From assembly GCA_965279655.1 (NCBI GenBank), contig OZ257255.1, positions 992,001-1,056,000 of the forward strand: a DNA stretch of 64,000 nt. The letters run 5' to 3'. The DNA comes from SCTM01 sp965279655 (GTDB lineage Bacteria > Pseudomonadota > Alphaproteobacteria > Rhodospirillales > Rhodospirillaceae). The translations under genes were made by a program, and so were the position numbers. Shown here piece by piece: positions 1 to 8,493 of this stretch (position 1 is its first letter; each line of letters starts with the position of its first letter). The notes beneath the pieces were generated by a model that was given only the letters and a program-made list of their open reading frames with translations, was not told where the DNA came from and did no database searches.

Positions 1-424
1 GCACGTTCCAGGTCTTGGCCGCGGCTTGCACCAGCATCGCGCGCGCCGTCGCGCCGGCGTTGCGCAGCTGCTCATAGGAATTGGCGATGGAGGAACTGCC
101 GCCGGTGCCCTGCATGCCGAATGCAAGGTTGGAATAAACCTTGGTGTTGGCGGGGGCGCCTTCCGCGCGCATCTGTGCCCAGTCCGCGTCGAGTTCCTCG
201 GCGACGATGCGCGCCAGCCCGCTGTAGCTGCCCTGGCCCATCTCGATGTGCTTGCTCAGTACGGTCACGGTGTTGTCCGGCGCGATCCGGACGAAGGCGT
301 TGGGGGCAAATGGCGCCTCGGCGCTCCAGGCGTCGCGGCCCGTTCCGTAGACGAAGCCAATGACGAGCGCGCCGCCGGCGCTCTTGAGCAGGGTGCGGCG
401 GCCGACGGGGGGCAGGTGGGTCAT
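1..424 (-). CDS. Molybdopterin-binding oxidoreductase large subunit (isoquinoline 1-oxidoreductase beta-like), partial
   Basis: The reading frame starts at an ATG at 424 and runs off the left edge, giving the first 141 residues. The N-terminus has a twin-arginine pattern (GRRTLLKS) and a short hydrophobic stretch, as in Tat-exported members of the family. It is followed by FVRIAPDNTVTV, EMGQGSYSGLA and later GMQGTGGSSS, which match the opening of the xanthine dehydrogenase-type molybdenum subunit found in isoquinoline 1-oxidoreductase and aldehyde oxidoreductases. Such enzymes hydroxylate N-heterocycles or oxidise aldehydes in the periplasm with a small 2Fe-2S partner. The partner is not visible here and could lie outside the window. 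The family is clear; the substrate is unknown. Confidence 0.85.
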   Translation of the reverse strand, partial: MTHLPPVGRRTLLKSAGGALVIGFVYGTGRDAWSAEAPFAPNAFVRIAPDNTVTVLSKHIEMGQGSYSGLARIVAEELDADWAQMRAEGAPANTKVYSNLAFGMQGTGGSSSIANSYEQLRNAGATARAMLVQAAAKTWNV

Positions 425-535
425 TGCGAACCTCAGGCTGGAGACACCGGTATAATCAGGTGCAACCACGGGTGAGGCAAGTCAAGGAAGGCCACAGCGC
501 GCCAGGGTCTAACCAACTTGCGGATACGACTGCTT

Positions 536-560
536 AAATCCCCGGTTCGGCGGGGATTTT
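536..560. other. Short GC-rich hairpin with flanking A and T runs
   Basis: ATCCCCG and CGGGGAT (538-544 and 551-557) form a 7-bp stem with a 6-base loop, flanked by AAA on the left and TTT on the right. It resembles a bidirectional intrinsic terminator but sits between two divergent genes, where a terminator has no obvious job. It may act as a 5' leader structure of the gene starting at 622. The rest of 425-621 shows nothing else clear. Confidence 0.3.
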
Positions 561-621
561 GAGGTCCAGAGCCGCGAAACGTCCGTACGCCTCAGGTCGA
601 CCCGGTATATGAATAGGCGCC

Positions 622-1650
622 ATGACCGAAGTCTCTGCCCAATCCGGCTCCTCCGAAACCAAGACGTCCGATACCTTTGCCTGGGCGCTGGGGATCGCGT
701 TCTGCCTGGGCTACGTGGTTCTTGTTTACGCCCTCGCGCCGCTGCTCGCGCCGGTGGCGTTCATGCCGGACATGGGGTTCCTGGACTACGTCTGGAAACT
801 CCCCAATCCGACGCAGCTCAGCCACGCGACCGCCTGGGGCGGCTATCTTCTCCATCAGGTGACGATCTGGGCGCTCATATATCGCGCGCAGACCCAGGGA
901 CTCAGCTACACGCGCGTGCTGCACCCGGTGAACGTGATGGCGCTCGCCGCCAACGGGTTCTTCATCCTGCTGCATCTCGCCCAGACCCACGCCACCTACG
1001 ACGGCCTGGCGCAGGACACGCCAATCTGGGCGTCGCAAGGGTCCGTCATCATCATGCTGGTCATGATCCTGATCATGGAGAACCAGCGCCGCGGCATGTT
1101 CTTCGGCAAGAAGGCCACGATCCCGGACGAGGCGGGCCGGGTCTTGCGCAAGTACCACGGCTACGTCTTCTCCTGGGCGCTGATCTTCACGTTCTGGTAC
1201 CACCCGATGGAGTCCACCTTCTCCCATCTGGCAGGCACGCTCTACACCACGATCATCATGTTGCAGGGCAGCCTGATGTTCACCCGCATGCACGTGAACC
1301 GCTGGTGGACCGCCAGCCTCGAGGTGCTCGTGCTGTTCCACGGCACGACAGTGGCCTTGATGTCCTCGAAAGGCATGTGGGCGCAGTTCTTGTTCGGCTT
1401 CGCCGCCATGTTCATCGTGACCCAGATGCATGGCCTCGGTTTGAAGCCCTGGCAGCGTTGGGCCTTCATCGGCGCCTATGCCGCGGGCGTCGGCGTCACC
1501 TACCTGTTCCGTGGCTGGTCGATCTTCGCCGAGATCGTGCGCGTGCCGGCGGTGGAATACACACTCGTGTATTTGTTCGCGCTGGCGATCTGGCTTGGGC
1601 TGCTGGCGGCGGATCGCCTTCTGTCGAAACCCGCTTCGGCGACTACTTAA
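622..1650 (+). CDS. Polytopic membrane protein of unknown function
   Basis: This 342-residue protein has about nine or ten hydrophobic segments, beginning with FAWALGIAFCLGYVVLVYAL after a polar 20-residue N-terminus. Several histidines lie in or near membrane segments (LLHQVTIWALIY, LLHLAQTHATY, WYHPMESTFSHLAG). This might suggest cofactor or metal binding, but no named motif is complete. I do not recognise the family. It is transcribed alone and its end overlaps the convergent hydrolase gene by 8 bases. The start at 622 leaves a weak ribosome site (GGCGCC just upstream), and no better in-frame start is seen. Confidence 0.7.
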   Translation: MTEVSAQSGSSETKTSDTFAWALGIAFCLGYVVLVYALAPLLAPVAFMPDMGFLDYVWKLPNPTQLSHATAWGGYLLHQVTIWALIYRAQTQGLSYTRVLHPVNVMALAANGFFILLHLAQTHATYDGLAQDTPIWASQGSVIIMLVMILIMENQRRGMFFGKKATIPDEAGRVLRKYHGYVFSWALIFTFWYHPMESTFSHLAGTLYTTIIMLQGSLMFTRMHVNRWWTASLEVLVLFHGTTVALMSSKGMWAQFLFGFAAMFIVTQMHGLGLKPWQRWAFIGAYAAGVGVTYLFRGWSIFAEIVRVPAVEYTLVYLFALAIWLGLLAADRLLSKPASATT

Positions 1651-2626
1651 CTACGGCGTCGAAGAATATCCCCGCACACCGGTCGTGCCACGGCGTCGGA
1701 TCGTCCGCGGCATGAAATGCGACGTGGCCGCCGCTGGGGGACATCAGCAGAGTCACCGCGCCGGTATCCGGAATCTGGGCGGCGCGCAACGCGTCCGGCG
1801 GAATCCAGGGATCGTCGGCGGCGTGGACGATCAGCGTCGGCGTTCGGATCCGATCCAGCAGCGTCACAGCGGAAGAACGGGTGTAGTAATCCTCCGCATC
1901 GGCAAAGCCATTCGACGGCGCGACGATGCGGTCGTCGAAATCGTGGACGGACTGGATGTCCTCGATCAGATCGGGCGTGAGGCGTTCATCGCCGGACGAT
2001 GCGGCGTCCGCTTTCATCTGGTGGAGCAGGTGTCGGTGATAGAGCCAATTGCGCGGCCGCATGATGCACATCTGCGCGGCCTTGAGGTCGACCGGAGGGC
2101 TCACCGCTACGGCGGCGCGCACGAAGCCTGGCGGCTCCTCCGCCATGAACTTGAGCAGCATGTTGCCACCGAGCGACGCGCCCATCAGCAACACGCCGTG
2201 CTGCTTCAACTCGGTGGGCAGCGCGGCAAGCGCCTCGCGCAAATCCTGGCTGCGCCCCGCGTGATAGTGACCGCGGCAGCTGCCTAACGAAGGACCCGCG
2301 CCGCGCAGGTTCAGGCGGATGACCGGGAAGCCGCGCGCGAGGTGATACGCGGCACTGGTCTGGATGTTGCGGCTGTCCTCATCGCCGGTCAGCCCGTGGA
2401 TCACGATCACGGTCGGCTTGGCCGTAGCGATCGCGGGCAGGTTCAAGGCCGCCCACAATTGGTCGCCGTCCGCCAAGGACAGCATCAGCCGCGCGGCGGC
2501 GGGAAGAGGGGCCTGACGCCAGCTCACGGTATTTCGCACGGTCTGGAGATCGCCCCCGATCCAAGGGAAGCGCGGCCGGAAGGGCGGGAAGGGGAGGCGG
2601 ACAGGGCCGCGGACAATGGGGTTCAC
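1643..2626 (-). CDS. Alpha/beta hydrolase, YheT-like
   Basis: A serine hydrolase of the YheT/EMB8 family, about 327 residues from the proposed GTG start at 2626. It opens with the family's typical segment on unreacted carboxylic esters (PPFRPRFPWIGGDLQTV). It then has an oxyanion-loop HGLTGDEDS, the nucleophile elbow GASLGGN, an acid in the HAADDPWIP region and a late GGHVAF histidine. The reading frame can extend upstream to 2698, but that would run over the start of the divergent Mpo1-like gene, so the shorter form is preferred. Members act on short esters; the natural substrate is not known. Confidence 0.82.
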   Translation of the reverse strand: MNPIVRGPVRLPFPPFRPRFPWIGGDLQTVRNTVSWRQAPLPAAARLMLSLADGDQLWAALNLPAIATAKPTVIVIHGLTGDEDSRNIQTSAAYHLARGFPVIRLNLRGAGPSLGSCRGHYHAGRSQDLREALAALPTELKQHGVLLMGASLGGNMLLKFMAEEPPGFVRAAVAVSPPVDLKAAQMCIMRPRNWLYHRHLLHQMKADAASSGDERLTPDLIEDIQSVHDFDDRIVAPSNGFADAEDYYTRSSAVTLLDRIRTPTLIVHAADDPWIPPDALRAAQIPDTGAVTLLMSPSGGHVAFHAADDPTPWHDRCAGIFFDAVVK

Positions 2627-2696
2627 ATCACGATTCTGGCTTGGCCGCGCGGTCGGCGCTAGGCTGTTTCCTGTCGTCCGCGACAGGGAGAGCCAC

Positions 2697-3200
2697 ATGC
2701 GCGCCTGGGTGCTCGAGCAGCTTGCGATGTACGCGGCTTACCACCGCGACCGGCGCAATCAGGCCACGCACCATGTCGGCGTGCCGATGATCGTGTTCGC
2801 CATCTTGCTTGCGAGCAATCAACTCGTCCTGGCGGAGATCGGCGCCGCGCACATCACCCTCGGACAACTCCTGCTGGGCGCGCTCATGGCGCTCTACCTC
2901 GGCACCGTGCCGCTGGTGGGGATTTTGGCCTCAGCTTTCTATGCGGTCATGTATGCCCTGGTGATCCGTGTCCCTCCGGAGTGGGTCTGGCCGGTCGCCG
3001 CCGGGGCGTTCGTACTCGGCTGGGTCATTCAATTCGTAGGCCATGTGTTCGAGGGCCGCCGGCCAGCGTTTATGGTCAATCTAGCCCAGGTTTTCATGGC
3101 GCCGGCCTTCCTGATCGCCGAAATGCTGTTCGGTGTCGGGCTTGCCCAGCCGCTGGCCGCCGACCTCACGCGTCGTGCAGAAAAGTACGCTGTTTCGTGA
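2697..3200 (+). CDS. Mpo1-like / DUF962 membrane protein
   Basis: A 167-residue protein that starts at ATG 2697 behind a good ribosome site (AGGGAGAG). The first 40 residues carry the family signature YAAYHRDRRNQATHHVGVP, whose conserved histidines bind iron in yeast Mpo1, a dioxygenase of fatty-acid alpha-oxidation. Three or four membrane segments follow, and a second histidine cluster (FVGHVFEGRRPAF) lies near residue 120. Bacterial homologues are often labelled DUF962 or YGL010w-like. A role in lipid alpha-oxidation is inferred only from the yeast enzyme. The upstream gene is divergent. Confidence 0.85.
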   Translation: MRAWVLEQLAMYAAYHRDRRNQATHHVGVPMIVFAILLASNQLVLAEIGAAHITLGQLLLGALMALYLGTVPLVGILASAFYAVMYALVIRVPPEWVWPVAAGAFVLGWVIQFVGHVFEGRRPAFMVNLAQVFMAPAFLIAEMLFGVGLAQPLAADLTRRAEKYAVS

Positions 3201-3333
3201 GCGAGATTGCCGCGCCCGCGCCTTGTGCTGGGCCCAATTTTGCCACTTTACTTCCCGACAATTCGCACTAGTTTCTGCCGGCTTTCACGCATCTGTGAGG
3301 CCTGGACACAGGCTCCGAAGGAGATATCGCTTC

Positions 3334-3735
3334 ATGAACGTCGCGTTGGTTAAAGGCTCGATCGCAGCGCTGATGTGCGGTGGACTTCTCGCGCTCGCGC
3401 AACCCGCCCTCGCGCAGGACGACGAAGCCGCGATGAAACTCGGGCAGCGCGTGTTCCTCACCTGCCGCTCCTGCCACACCACGGAAGCCGACGGCCGCAA
3501 CAAAGTCGGTCCGAACCTGCATGGTCTCTTCGGCCGCAAGGCCGGCAGCCAGCCGGACTTCAAGTATTCCGACGCGGTGAAGAACTCCGGCATCACCTGG
3601 TCCGAGAAGACCATCAACGAGTGGCTGACCAAGCCGAAGGATTTCCTGCCCGGCAACAAGATGGCGTTCCGCGGCGTCGATAAGGAAGACGAGCGCAAGG
3701 CGCTGATCGCCTACCTCAAGAAGGAAACCAGCTGA
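3334..3735 (+). CDS. Class I c-type cytochrome, periplasmic
   Basis: A 133-residue protein with a Sec signal peptide ending near ALAQ (residue 28), preceded by a clear ribosome site AAGGAGA. The heme site is CRSCH at residues 44-48, and the distal methionine is likely M110 in LPGNKMAF. The spacing and the KVGPNLHGLFGRKAG segment fit the cytochrome c2/c550 group that carries electrons in the periplasm between bc1-type complexes and oxidases or dehydrogenases. A strong intrinsic terminator follows at once, so the gene is probably monocistronic. Confidence 0.93.
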   Translation: MNVALVKGSIAALMCGGLLALAQPALAQDDEAAMKLGQRVFLTCRSCHTTEADGRNKVGPNLHGLFGRKAGSQPDFKYSDAVKNSGITWSEKTINEWLTKPKDFLPGNKMAFRGVDKEDERKALIAYLKKETS

Positions 3736-3761
3736 TCACTTCAGCTGAGTGAAATTAAGAA

Positions 3762-3791
3762 GGGCGGCTTTGCAAGAGCCGCCCTTTTTCT
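3762..3791 (+). terminator. Intrinsic terminator of the cytochrome c gene
   Basis: GGGCGGCT pairs with AGCCGCCC around a TTTGCAAG-type loop and is followed by TTTTTCTTT. It lies 27 bases after the cytochrome stop codon. Confidence 0.9.
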
Positions 3792-3898
3792 TTGGCATTT
3801 CCAACCCTAAGTGGCGCGATCAGACGACGCGCAGATTCCCTTCGGCGCGCCGGCGGAGTATTCTGTCCACAGGGGACTGAGGCGAGGGGCGAGGGGAC

Positions 3899-4690
3899 AT
3901 GGCGCGCGGGCAACCGTGCTTTGCACAATCGCAATCGTTGCCGTGGAAGGCGCGTAAGCTCGGCGGCGTCGCCGTCGAGACCAAGGCGCTGAGTTGGGAC
4001 GAGCGCACGGGTGCGGCGACGCAATTGCTGCGCCTGCCGCCCGGGCTTTGGCGCGCGGGTCCTGCGGCGTTCTCGGTCGCCTGCGAATTCTATGTGCTCC
4101 AGGGCACCTTCAGTTTCGGCGATGTCACGTACGCGCGCGATTCCTACGCTTATCTACCGGCGGGCTTGGGCTGGTCCGGCTGGCATTCCCGCGAGGGCGC
4201 GGTGGTCCTCGTCATGTCCGACGGCGGCGTGGAGATCGGCGCACCGCGCGATATCGACGGCGACGGCGTGGTCGTCCATGCCACCGCGGCGCAAATGACC
4301 TGGAACGCGGTGAGTCCGGGCCGTTCAAAATCCGCTGCGACCTATTTCACCAAGGCGCTGCGCGGCGACGAGGACTCCTCCACCCAAACATTCCTGTGCG
4401 CGGCCTTGCCGCACGTCACGCCGCGCGCCCCGGCCACCGGCAGCAAGGATGCGACCGCGGAAATCTTCTGCCTCTCGGGCAGTTTTCAGCTCGAGGATAT
4501 CGGCAACGGCGGGCCGGGCACCTATTCCTGGGCGCGCGGATCGAACTGGGCGCCGCCCCGGACGGAGACCGGCTACAGCCTCTTGGTGCGATTGCAACGT
4601 CCGCGACTTGCCGCGCATGCAAGCGAACGTACCGGCGCCTCCGCGCCGCGCACCGACGACGGTCCGATCCTGCTCTCCGAAAGCTGGTGA
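3899..4690 (+). CDS. Cupin-fold protein, DUF4437-like
   Basis: A 263-residue soluble protein with two cupin-like halves. The first has CEFYVLQGTFSFGDVTYARDSYAYLPAG, a typical cupin beta-hairpin pattern, and the second repeats it (AEIFCLSGSFQLEDIGNGGPGTYSWARG). The classic metal-binding histidines of cupin motif 1 are not evident, so it may bind metal weakly or not at all. Function is unknown. The start at 3899 follows GAGGGGAC. The neighbour downstream is convergent, so this looks like a single-gene unit. Confidence 0.65.
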   Translation: MARGQPCFAQSQSLPWKARKLGGVAVETKALSWDERTGAATQLLRLPPGLWRAGPAAFSVACEFYVLQGTFSFGDVTYARDSYAYLPAGLGWSGWHSREGAVVLVMSDGGVEIGAPRDIDGDGVVVHATAAQMTWNAVSPGRSKSAATYFTKALRGDEDSSTQTFLCAALPHVTPRAPATGSKDATAEIFCLSGSFQLEDIGNGGPGTYSWARGSNWAPPRTETGYSLLVRLQRPRLAAHASERTGASAPRTDDGPILLSESW

Positions 4691-4697
4691 TCGCGGC

Positions 4698-5480
4698 TCA
4701 GTGTTCGCTGAACAGCGCGCCGAAGCCGTGCATCTTGTCCATGATGCCGATCGTGCGCAGCGCGTGCCAATAGCTTGCCGTGTTGCACGGAAGCACGGGA
4801 ACGCCGAGCCACTGGGACGCCTCCGCCGCCAGTTTCACCGACGCGAGGTTTGTTCCCGGCTGCACGATCACGTCGGGGGCGTCCTTGGCGAGTTCGCGTA
4901 AGCCCGCGATGAATTCCGCCGCGGTGGTCGCCGCGATGGCGTAGGCGCCCTGGCGCTTCAGACCGAGCACGCGCGTCACCTTGTACCCCGCGCTGCTGAA
5001 GAACGCGTCCACGTGAGCGTCTTCCGGCGGCCAATAGGGCGTGATCGCGGCCACCCGAGCGCCTGGGCCGAGACCCAGCGCTTTCAGCGCCGCGAGATAC
5101 GCCAGCGACGGTAGAACCATGGGCGTTCCGGCAGCGCATGCATCCAACCGTTCTTGCATCATGCGCGCGCCGTCCAGCGCGCCACGAAAGGTGTCCATGG
5201 AATGTGCCAGGATCAATGCGCTGGGCTTTGTATGCAGGGCCATGCTGATGGCTTCCGCGATCACGGGTACCTGTGCGTCGATTCCGTCGCGATAGGATTC
5301 AAGATTGCCGCCGACCTTCCCCGGCGGCGTCGGGCGCATGCGGGCGACCTGATTGGTCACCCCAACCGGGGCCAGCAATTCCAGCTCCGGCTGGGCGATC
5401 GTGTTCGAGGCCGGAACCAGCAGGCCGATTCTGGCGCGGTGGCCGAGCGCATCGGCGCCGGGGGGTTGCGCTTGGGTCAT
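4698..5480 (-). CDS. Asp/Glu racemase superfamily protein, maleate isomerase / arylmalonate decarboxylase-like
   Basis: About 260 residues from the proposed ATG at 5480; an in-frame start at 5513 is possible. The N-terminus has IGLLVPASNTIAQPELE, the pattern of maleate cis-trans isomerases and arylmalonate decarboxylase. The C-terminal catalytic cysteine is present (PCNTASYWH, C232). The N-terminal cysteine used by isomerases and racemases is replaced by serine (AHSMDTF, S94), which is closer to the single-cysteine layout of arylmalonate decarboxylase. A decarboxylase-like or one-sided mechanism is an inference. The gene is divergent from the amine oxidase pair. Confidence 0.78.
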   Translation of the reverse strand: MTQAQPPGADALGHRARIGLLVPASNTIAQPELELLAPVGVTNQVARMRPTPPGKVGGNLESYRDGIDAQVPVIAEAISMALHTKPSALILAHSMDTFRGALDGARMMQERLDACAAGTPMVLPSLAYLAALKALGLGPGARVAAITPYWPPEDAHVDAFFSSAGYKVTRVLGLKRQGAYAIAATTAAEFIAGLRELAKDAPDVIVQPGTNLASVKLAAEASQWLGVPVLPCNTASYWHALRTIGIMDKMHGFGALFSEH

Positions 5481-5617
5481 GTCTTGGCATCTCATTGACG
5501 GTGAAGTGGCCAAAGTACCGCAGCGTGGTCATGTGGCAAGCCCGACCACGCGCGGGCAAAGGCGATTGGTTTAATGGCCGCGCTCTTCATCGGAAGAGGT
5601 CTCTAGGGGAGGTTTCC

Positions 5618-7063
5618 ATGACATCTCGCACCATCACGCGCCGCAAGGTCCTCGGCTCCGCAGCCGCCGTGTCTTCGCTGGCTTCGCTCAGCCGCCCGGT
5701 CCGTGCCCAGAACCAAACCGACGTGCTGGTGATCGGCGCGGGTCTGTCGGGTCTGCGCGCCGCCCTCGACTGTCAGGAGCAGGGCCACTCCGTGCAGGTG
5801 ATCGAAGGCAGCAAGCGCATCGGCGGTCGCGTGCTGTCGCTCTATGACGTTCCGGGTTCCCCGGAGGCCGGCGGCAACGGCATCGGTGCGGGTTACGGCC
5901 GCATGATCGACGCGGCGGCCAAGTACGGCGCGGAACTCCAGAACATCGCCGACCGTGCCCCGCTGATGCTGGCGCGGGATTTGGTGCTCGGCGGCCAGAA
6001 GATCTCCGACAAGGACTGGCCCAATCACCCCAAGAACCCGTTCAAGGGCCCCCTGCGGAATATCATGCCCTGGTCCATCGTGCCGATGCTGGCCAGCACC
6101 AAGAACCCGCTCGGGAAGAACTACGAGGATTGGTACGACCCGAAGAGCTTCCATCTCGACATCTCGCTGGCCGATTGGCTGCGCCAGCAAGGCCTCGACG
6201 AGGCGGCGATCAATATGGCGTTCAACACCAATGTCGATCACGGCATGTCGGCCGACGAGGTTTCGGCGTTGATGGTCTTCTTCGTCTACTCCTGGGGCAA
6301 CATGCAGCGCGACATCACGCCGCGCGCGACCTATGCCGCCAAGGGCGGCAACCAGCGCATCCCGGAAGCGATGGCGCGGGCGCTCAAGAAGGAAGTCCAT
6401 TTCGGCAAAGCCGTCATCGGCATCCGCTCCGACGACACCGGCGCCGAAGCGGTTTGCGCCGACGGCACTGTGTATCGCGCCAAGCGCCTAATCTGCTCCA
6501 TTCCGACCGCGGTGCTGCGCACCGTGAAGATCGATCCGCTGCCGCCGGCCGTGCAAGCGAAGGCGATCCGAACCATGGGCGTGCATCTGATCACCCAGGC
6601 GCACTTGGTCGCGACCAAGCCGTTCTGGAAGGAGGACGGCATCCAGCCCAGCATGTTCACCGACAGCCTGTGCGGTAACGTCCTCGCCCAGCATTTCGGC
6701 AAGGATCCGGAAGAAGTCACCAGCATCACCTGCTGGGCGCGCGGCTGGCAGGCGGCGAAACTCGACCGCATGCCCGAGGCGGACGCCAAGAAGGCAATGC
6801 TCGCGGAGTTCGAGAAAATCCGCCCCGCCGCCAAGGGCAAAATAAAGGTCGCCGGCTTCAAATCCTGGTACAACGACCCGTTCGCCTGCGGGGATTGGGC
6901 GGTGTGGGAACCTGGGCAGGTCAAGGAATTCATCTTGCACCTCTCCAAGCCCCATGGCCGAATCCACTTCTGCGGGGAGCACACGGCGCTGTCGAACCGC
7001 GGCATGGAAGGCGCAATGGAATCCGGCGAGCGCGCGGCGCAGGAAGTTTTGGCAGGCATCTGA
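5618..7063 (+). CDS. Flavin amine oxidase, Tat-exported (first of a tandem pair)
   Basis: 481 residues starting at ATG 5618 behind AGGGGAGGT. Residues 1-31 form a Tat signal (TRRKVLGSA then a hydrophobic run and VRAQ). The FAD dinucleotide fold follows at once (VLVIGAGLSGL, residues 37-46), then the second FAD motif RIGGRV. The C-terminal FAD motif (HFCGEHTALSNRGMEGAMESG) is intact. The enzyme should oxidise an amine to an aldehyde or imine in the periplasm with release of ammonia and H2O2; the substrate is unknown. The downstream gene is a clear paralogue only 5 bases away, so the two are an operon. Confidence 0.9.
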   Translation: MTSRTITRRKVLGSAAAVSSLASLSRPVRAQNQTDVLVIGAGLSGLRAALDCQEQGHSVQVIEGSKRIGGRVLSLYDVPGSPEAGGNGIGAGYGRMIDAAAKYGAELQNIADRAPLMLARDLVLGGQKISDKDWPNHPKNPFKGPLRNIMPWSIVPMLASTKNPLGKNYEDWYDPKSFHLDISLADWLRQQGLDEAAINMAFNTNVDHGMSADEVSALMVFFVYSWGNMQRDITPRATYAAKGGNQRIPEAMARALKKEVHFGKAVIGIRSDDTGAEAVCADGTVYRAKRLICSIPTAVLRTVKIDPLPPAVQAKAIRTMGVHLITQAHLVATKPFWKEDGIQPSMFTDSLCGNVLAQHFGKDPEEVTSITCWARGWQAAKLDRMPEADAKKAMLAEFEKIRPAAKGKIKVAGFKSWYNDPFACGDWAVWEPGQVKEFILHLSKPHGRIHFCGEHTALSNRGMEGAMESGERAAQEVLAGI

Positions 7064-7068
7064 GGCTC

Positions 7069-8493
7069 ATGACGAAAACGATCACGCGGCGCTCCATCCT
7101 CGCGACAGCGGCGGCGGCGACCATCGCCTCCCGCCCAGTGCGAGCGGCGACAAAGGCGGACGTGATCGTGGTCGGGGCAGGGCTGTCGGGACTCAACGCC
7201 GCCCTGGCGCTCGAGGAACTCGGTTACTCCGTGCAAGTCGTGGAAGGCCGCGAGCGCGTCGGCGGTCGCGTCTTCACGCTGAAAGACCTTCCGGGTCATC
7301 CGGAAGCCGGCGGCAACAGCTTCTTCAGCGGTTATGGCCGCTGCCTCGATTGGTGCGACCGGCTGAAGCTGCCTTTGCGCGACTACGCCAAGCGAAACCG
7401 GATGAATTCGCCGGGCATCTATCTGCGCGGTCAGTACATGACCGTGGCCGACTGGGCGAAGTCGCCGCTCAATAACCTGCCGGAGGCCTGGAAGAGCGTG
7501 CCGCCCTTCGGCGTCGCGGACCGGATTTACAACAAGACCAACCCTCTAAAGTCGGCGGACGACTGGCACGATCCCAAGATGTTCAGCCACGACATCTCGG
7601 TGCATGAACTCTTCAAGAAGGAAGGATTCACCGACGAACAGATCGCGCTGTTCTTTGACATCAACCTCTACTACGGCACATCGTCCCACGACGTCTCCGC
7701 GCTCATGGCCTACTACAACGAGGTGTGGACGCGCGGGCAGATGGAGATGCGCCCGTCCACCGAAGCTGTGATTGGCGGCAACTACCTTTTGCCTGAGGCC
7801 ATGGCGAAGAAGCTCAAGGGCGAGATTCATTTCAAGAAAACTGTCGTCGCATTCGCATCCGATGCGAACGGCGTGAAAGTCACGTGCGCCGACGGCACGG
7901 TTTACGAAGGCAAGCGCGCCGTCTGCACGCTGCCGATGCCGGTCATGCGCTACATCCGCTTCGATCCGGGTCTGCCGGAAGTGCACCGCAAGGCGGTAAT
8001 GACGGTGCCGTACTACCCGATGACGCAAATTCATCTCGTCGCCAAGAAGCCGTTCTGGGACGAGGACAAACGCCCGGCGCCGATGTTCACCGACACCGTC
8101 GCGGGTTGGGTGATGGCGAACCGCTTCGGCGAGAAGGATGAGGAGATCACCAGCCTCACCGCCTGGGGCCGCGGCTACAACGCCATCCGCCTCGACCAGA
8201 TCGATCCGGCGGATGCCAAGAAGCTGGTCGTGAGCGAGATCGAAAAACTGCGGCCTGCCGCGAAAGGCAAGATCGAAGCCGCTTACATCAAATCGTGGCT
8301 GCGCGATCCGTTCGCGGGTGGCGACTACGCCATCTGGGGCCCAGGGCAGGTGAGTGCTTTTGTCGCCGAAGTCGGCAAGGCCCACGGCCGCATCCACTTC
8401 GCCGGCGAACATACCGGCATGTCCAACCGCGGCATGGAAGGCGCCATGGAATCCGGCGAGCGCACGGCGCAGGAAGTCGCGCAGGCGATTTAG
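7069..8493 (+). CDS. Flavin amine oxidase, Tat-exported (second of a tandem pair)
   Basis: 474 residues, paralogous to the preceding gene along its whole length. Shared landmarks are TITRR at the Tat motif, GAGLSGLNAAL (residues 36-46), RVGGRVF, the mid-domain WHDPKMF-HDIS segment and the C-terminal FAGEHTGMSNRGMEGAMESGER. The region between them, which forms most of the substrate cavity in this fold, differs (for example CLDWCDRLKLPL against MIDAAAKYGAEL). The two copies therefore probably differ in substrate or act together as a complex. The start ATG lies 5 bases after the previous stop. Confidence 0.9.
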   Translation: MTKTITRRSILATAAAATIASRPVRAATKADVIVVGAGLSGLNAALALEELGYSVQVVEGRERVGGRVFTLKDLPGHPEAGGNSFFSGYGRCLDWCDRLKLPLRDYAKRNRMNSPGIYLRGQYMTVADWAKSPLNNLPEAWKSVPPFGVADRIYNKTNPLKSADDWHDPKMFSHDISVHELFKKEGFTDEQIALFFDINLYYGTSSHDVSALMAYYNEVWTRGQMEMRPSTEAVIGGNYLLPEAMAKKLKGEIHFKKTVVAFASDANGVKVTCADGTVYEGKRAVCTLPMPVMRYIRFDPGLPEVHRKAVMTVPYYPMTQIHLVAKKPFWDEDKRPAPMFTDTVAGWVMANRFGEKDEEITSLTAWGRGYNAIRLDQIDPADAKKLVVSEIEKLRPAAKGKIEAAYIKSWLRDPFAGGDYAIWGPGQVSAFVAEVGKAHGRIHFAGEHTGMSNRGMEGAMESGERTAQEVAQAI

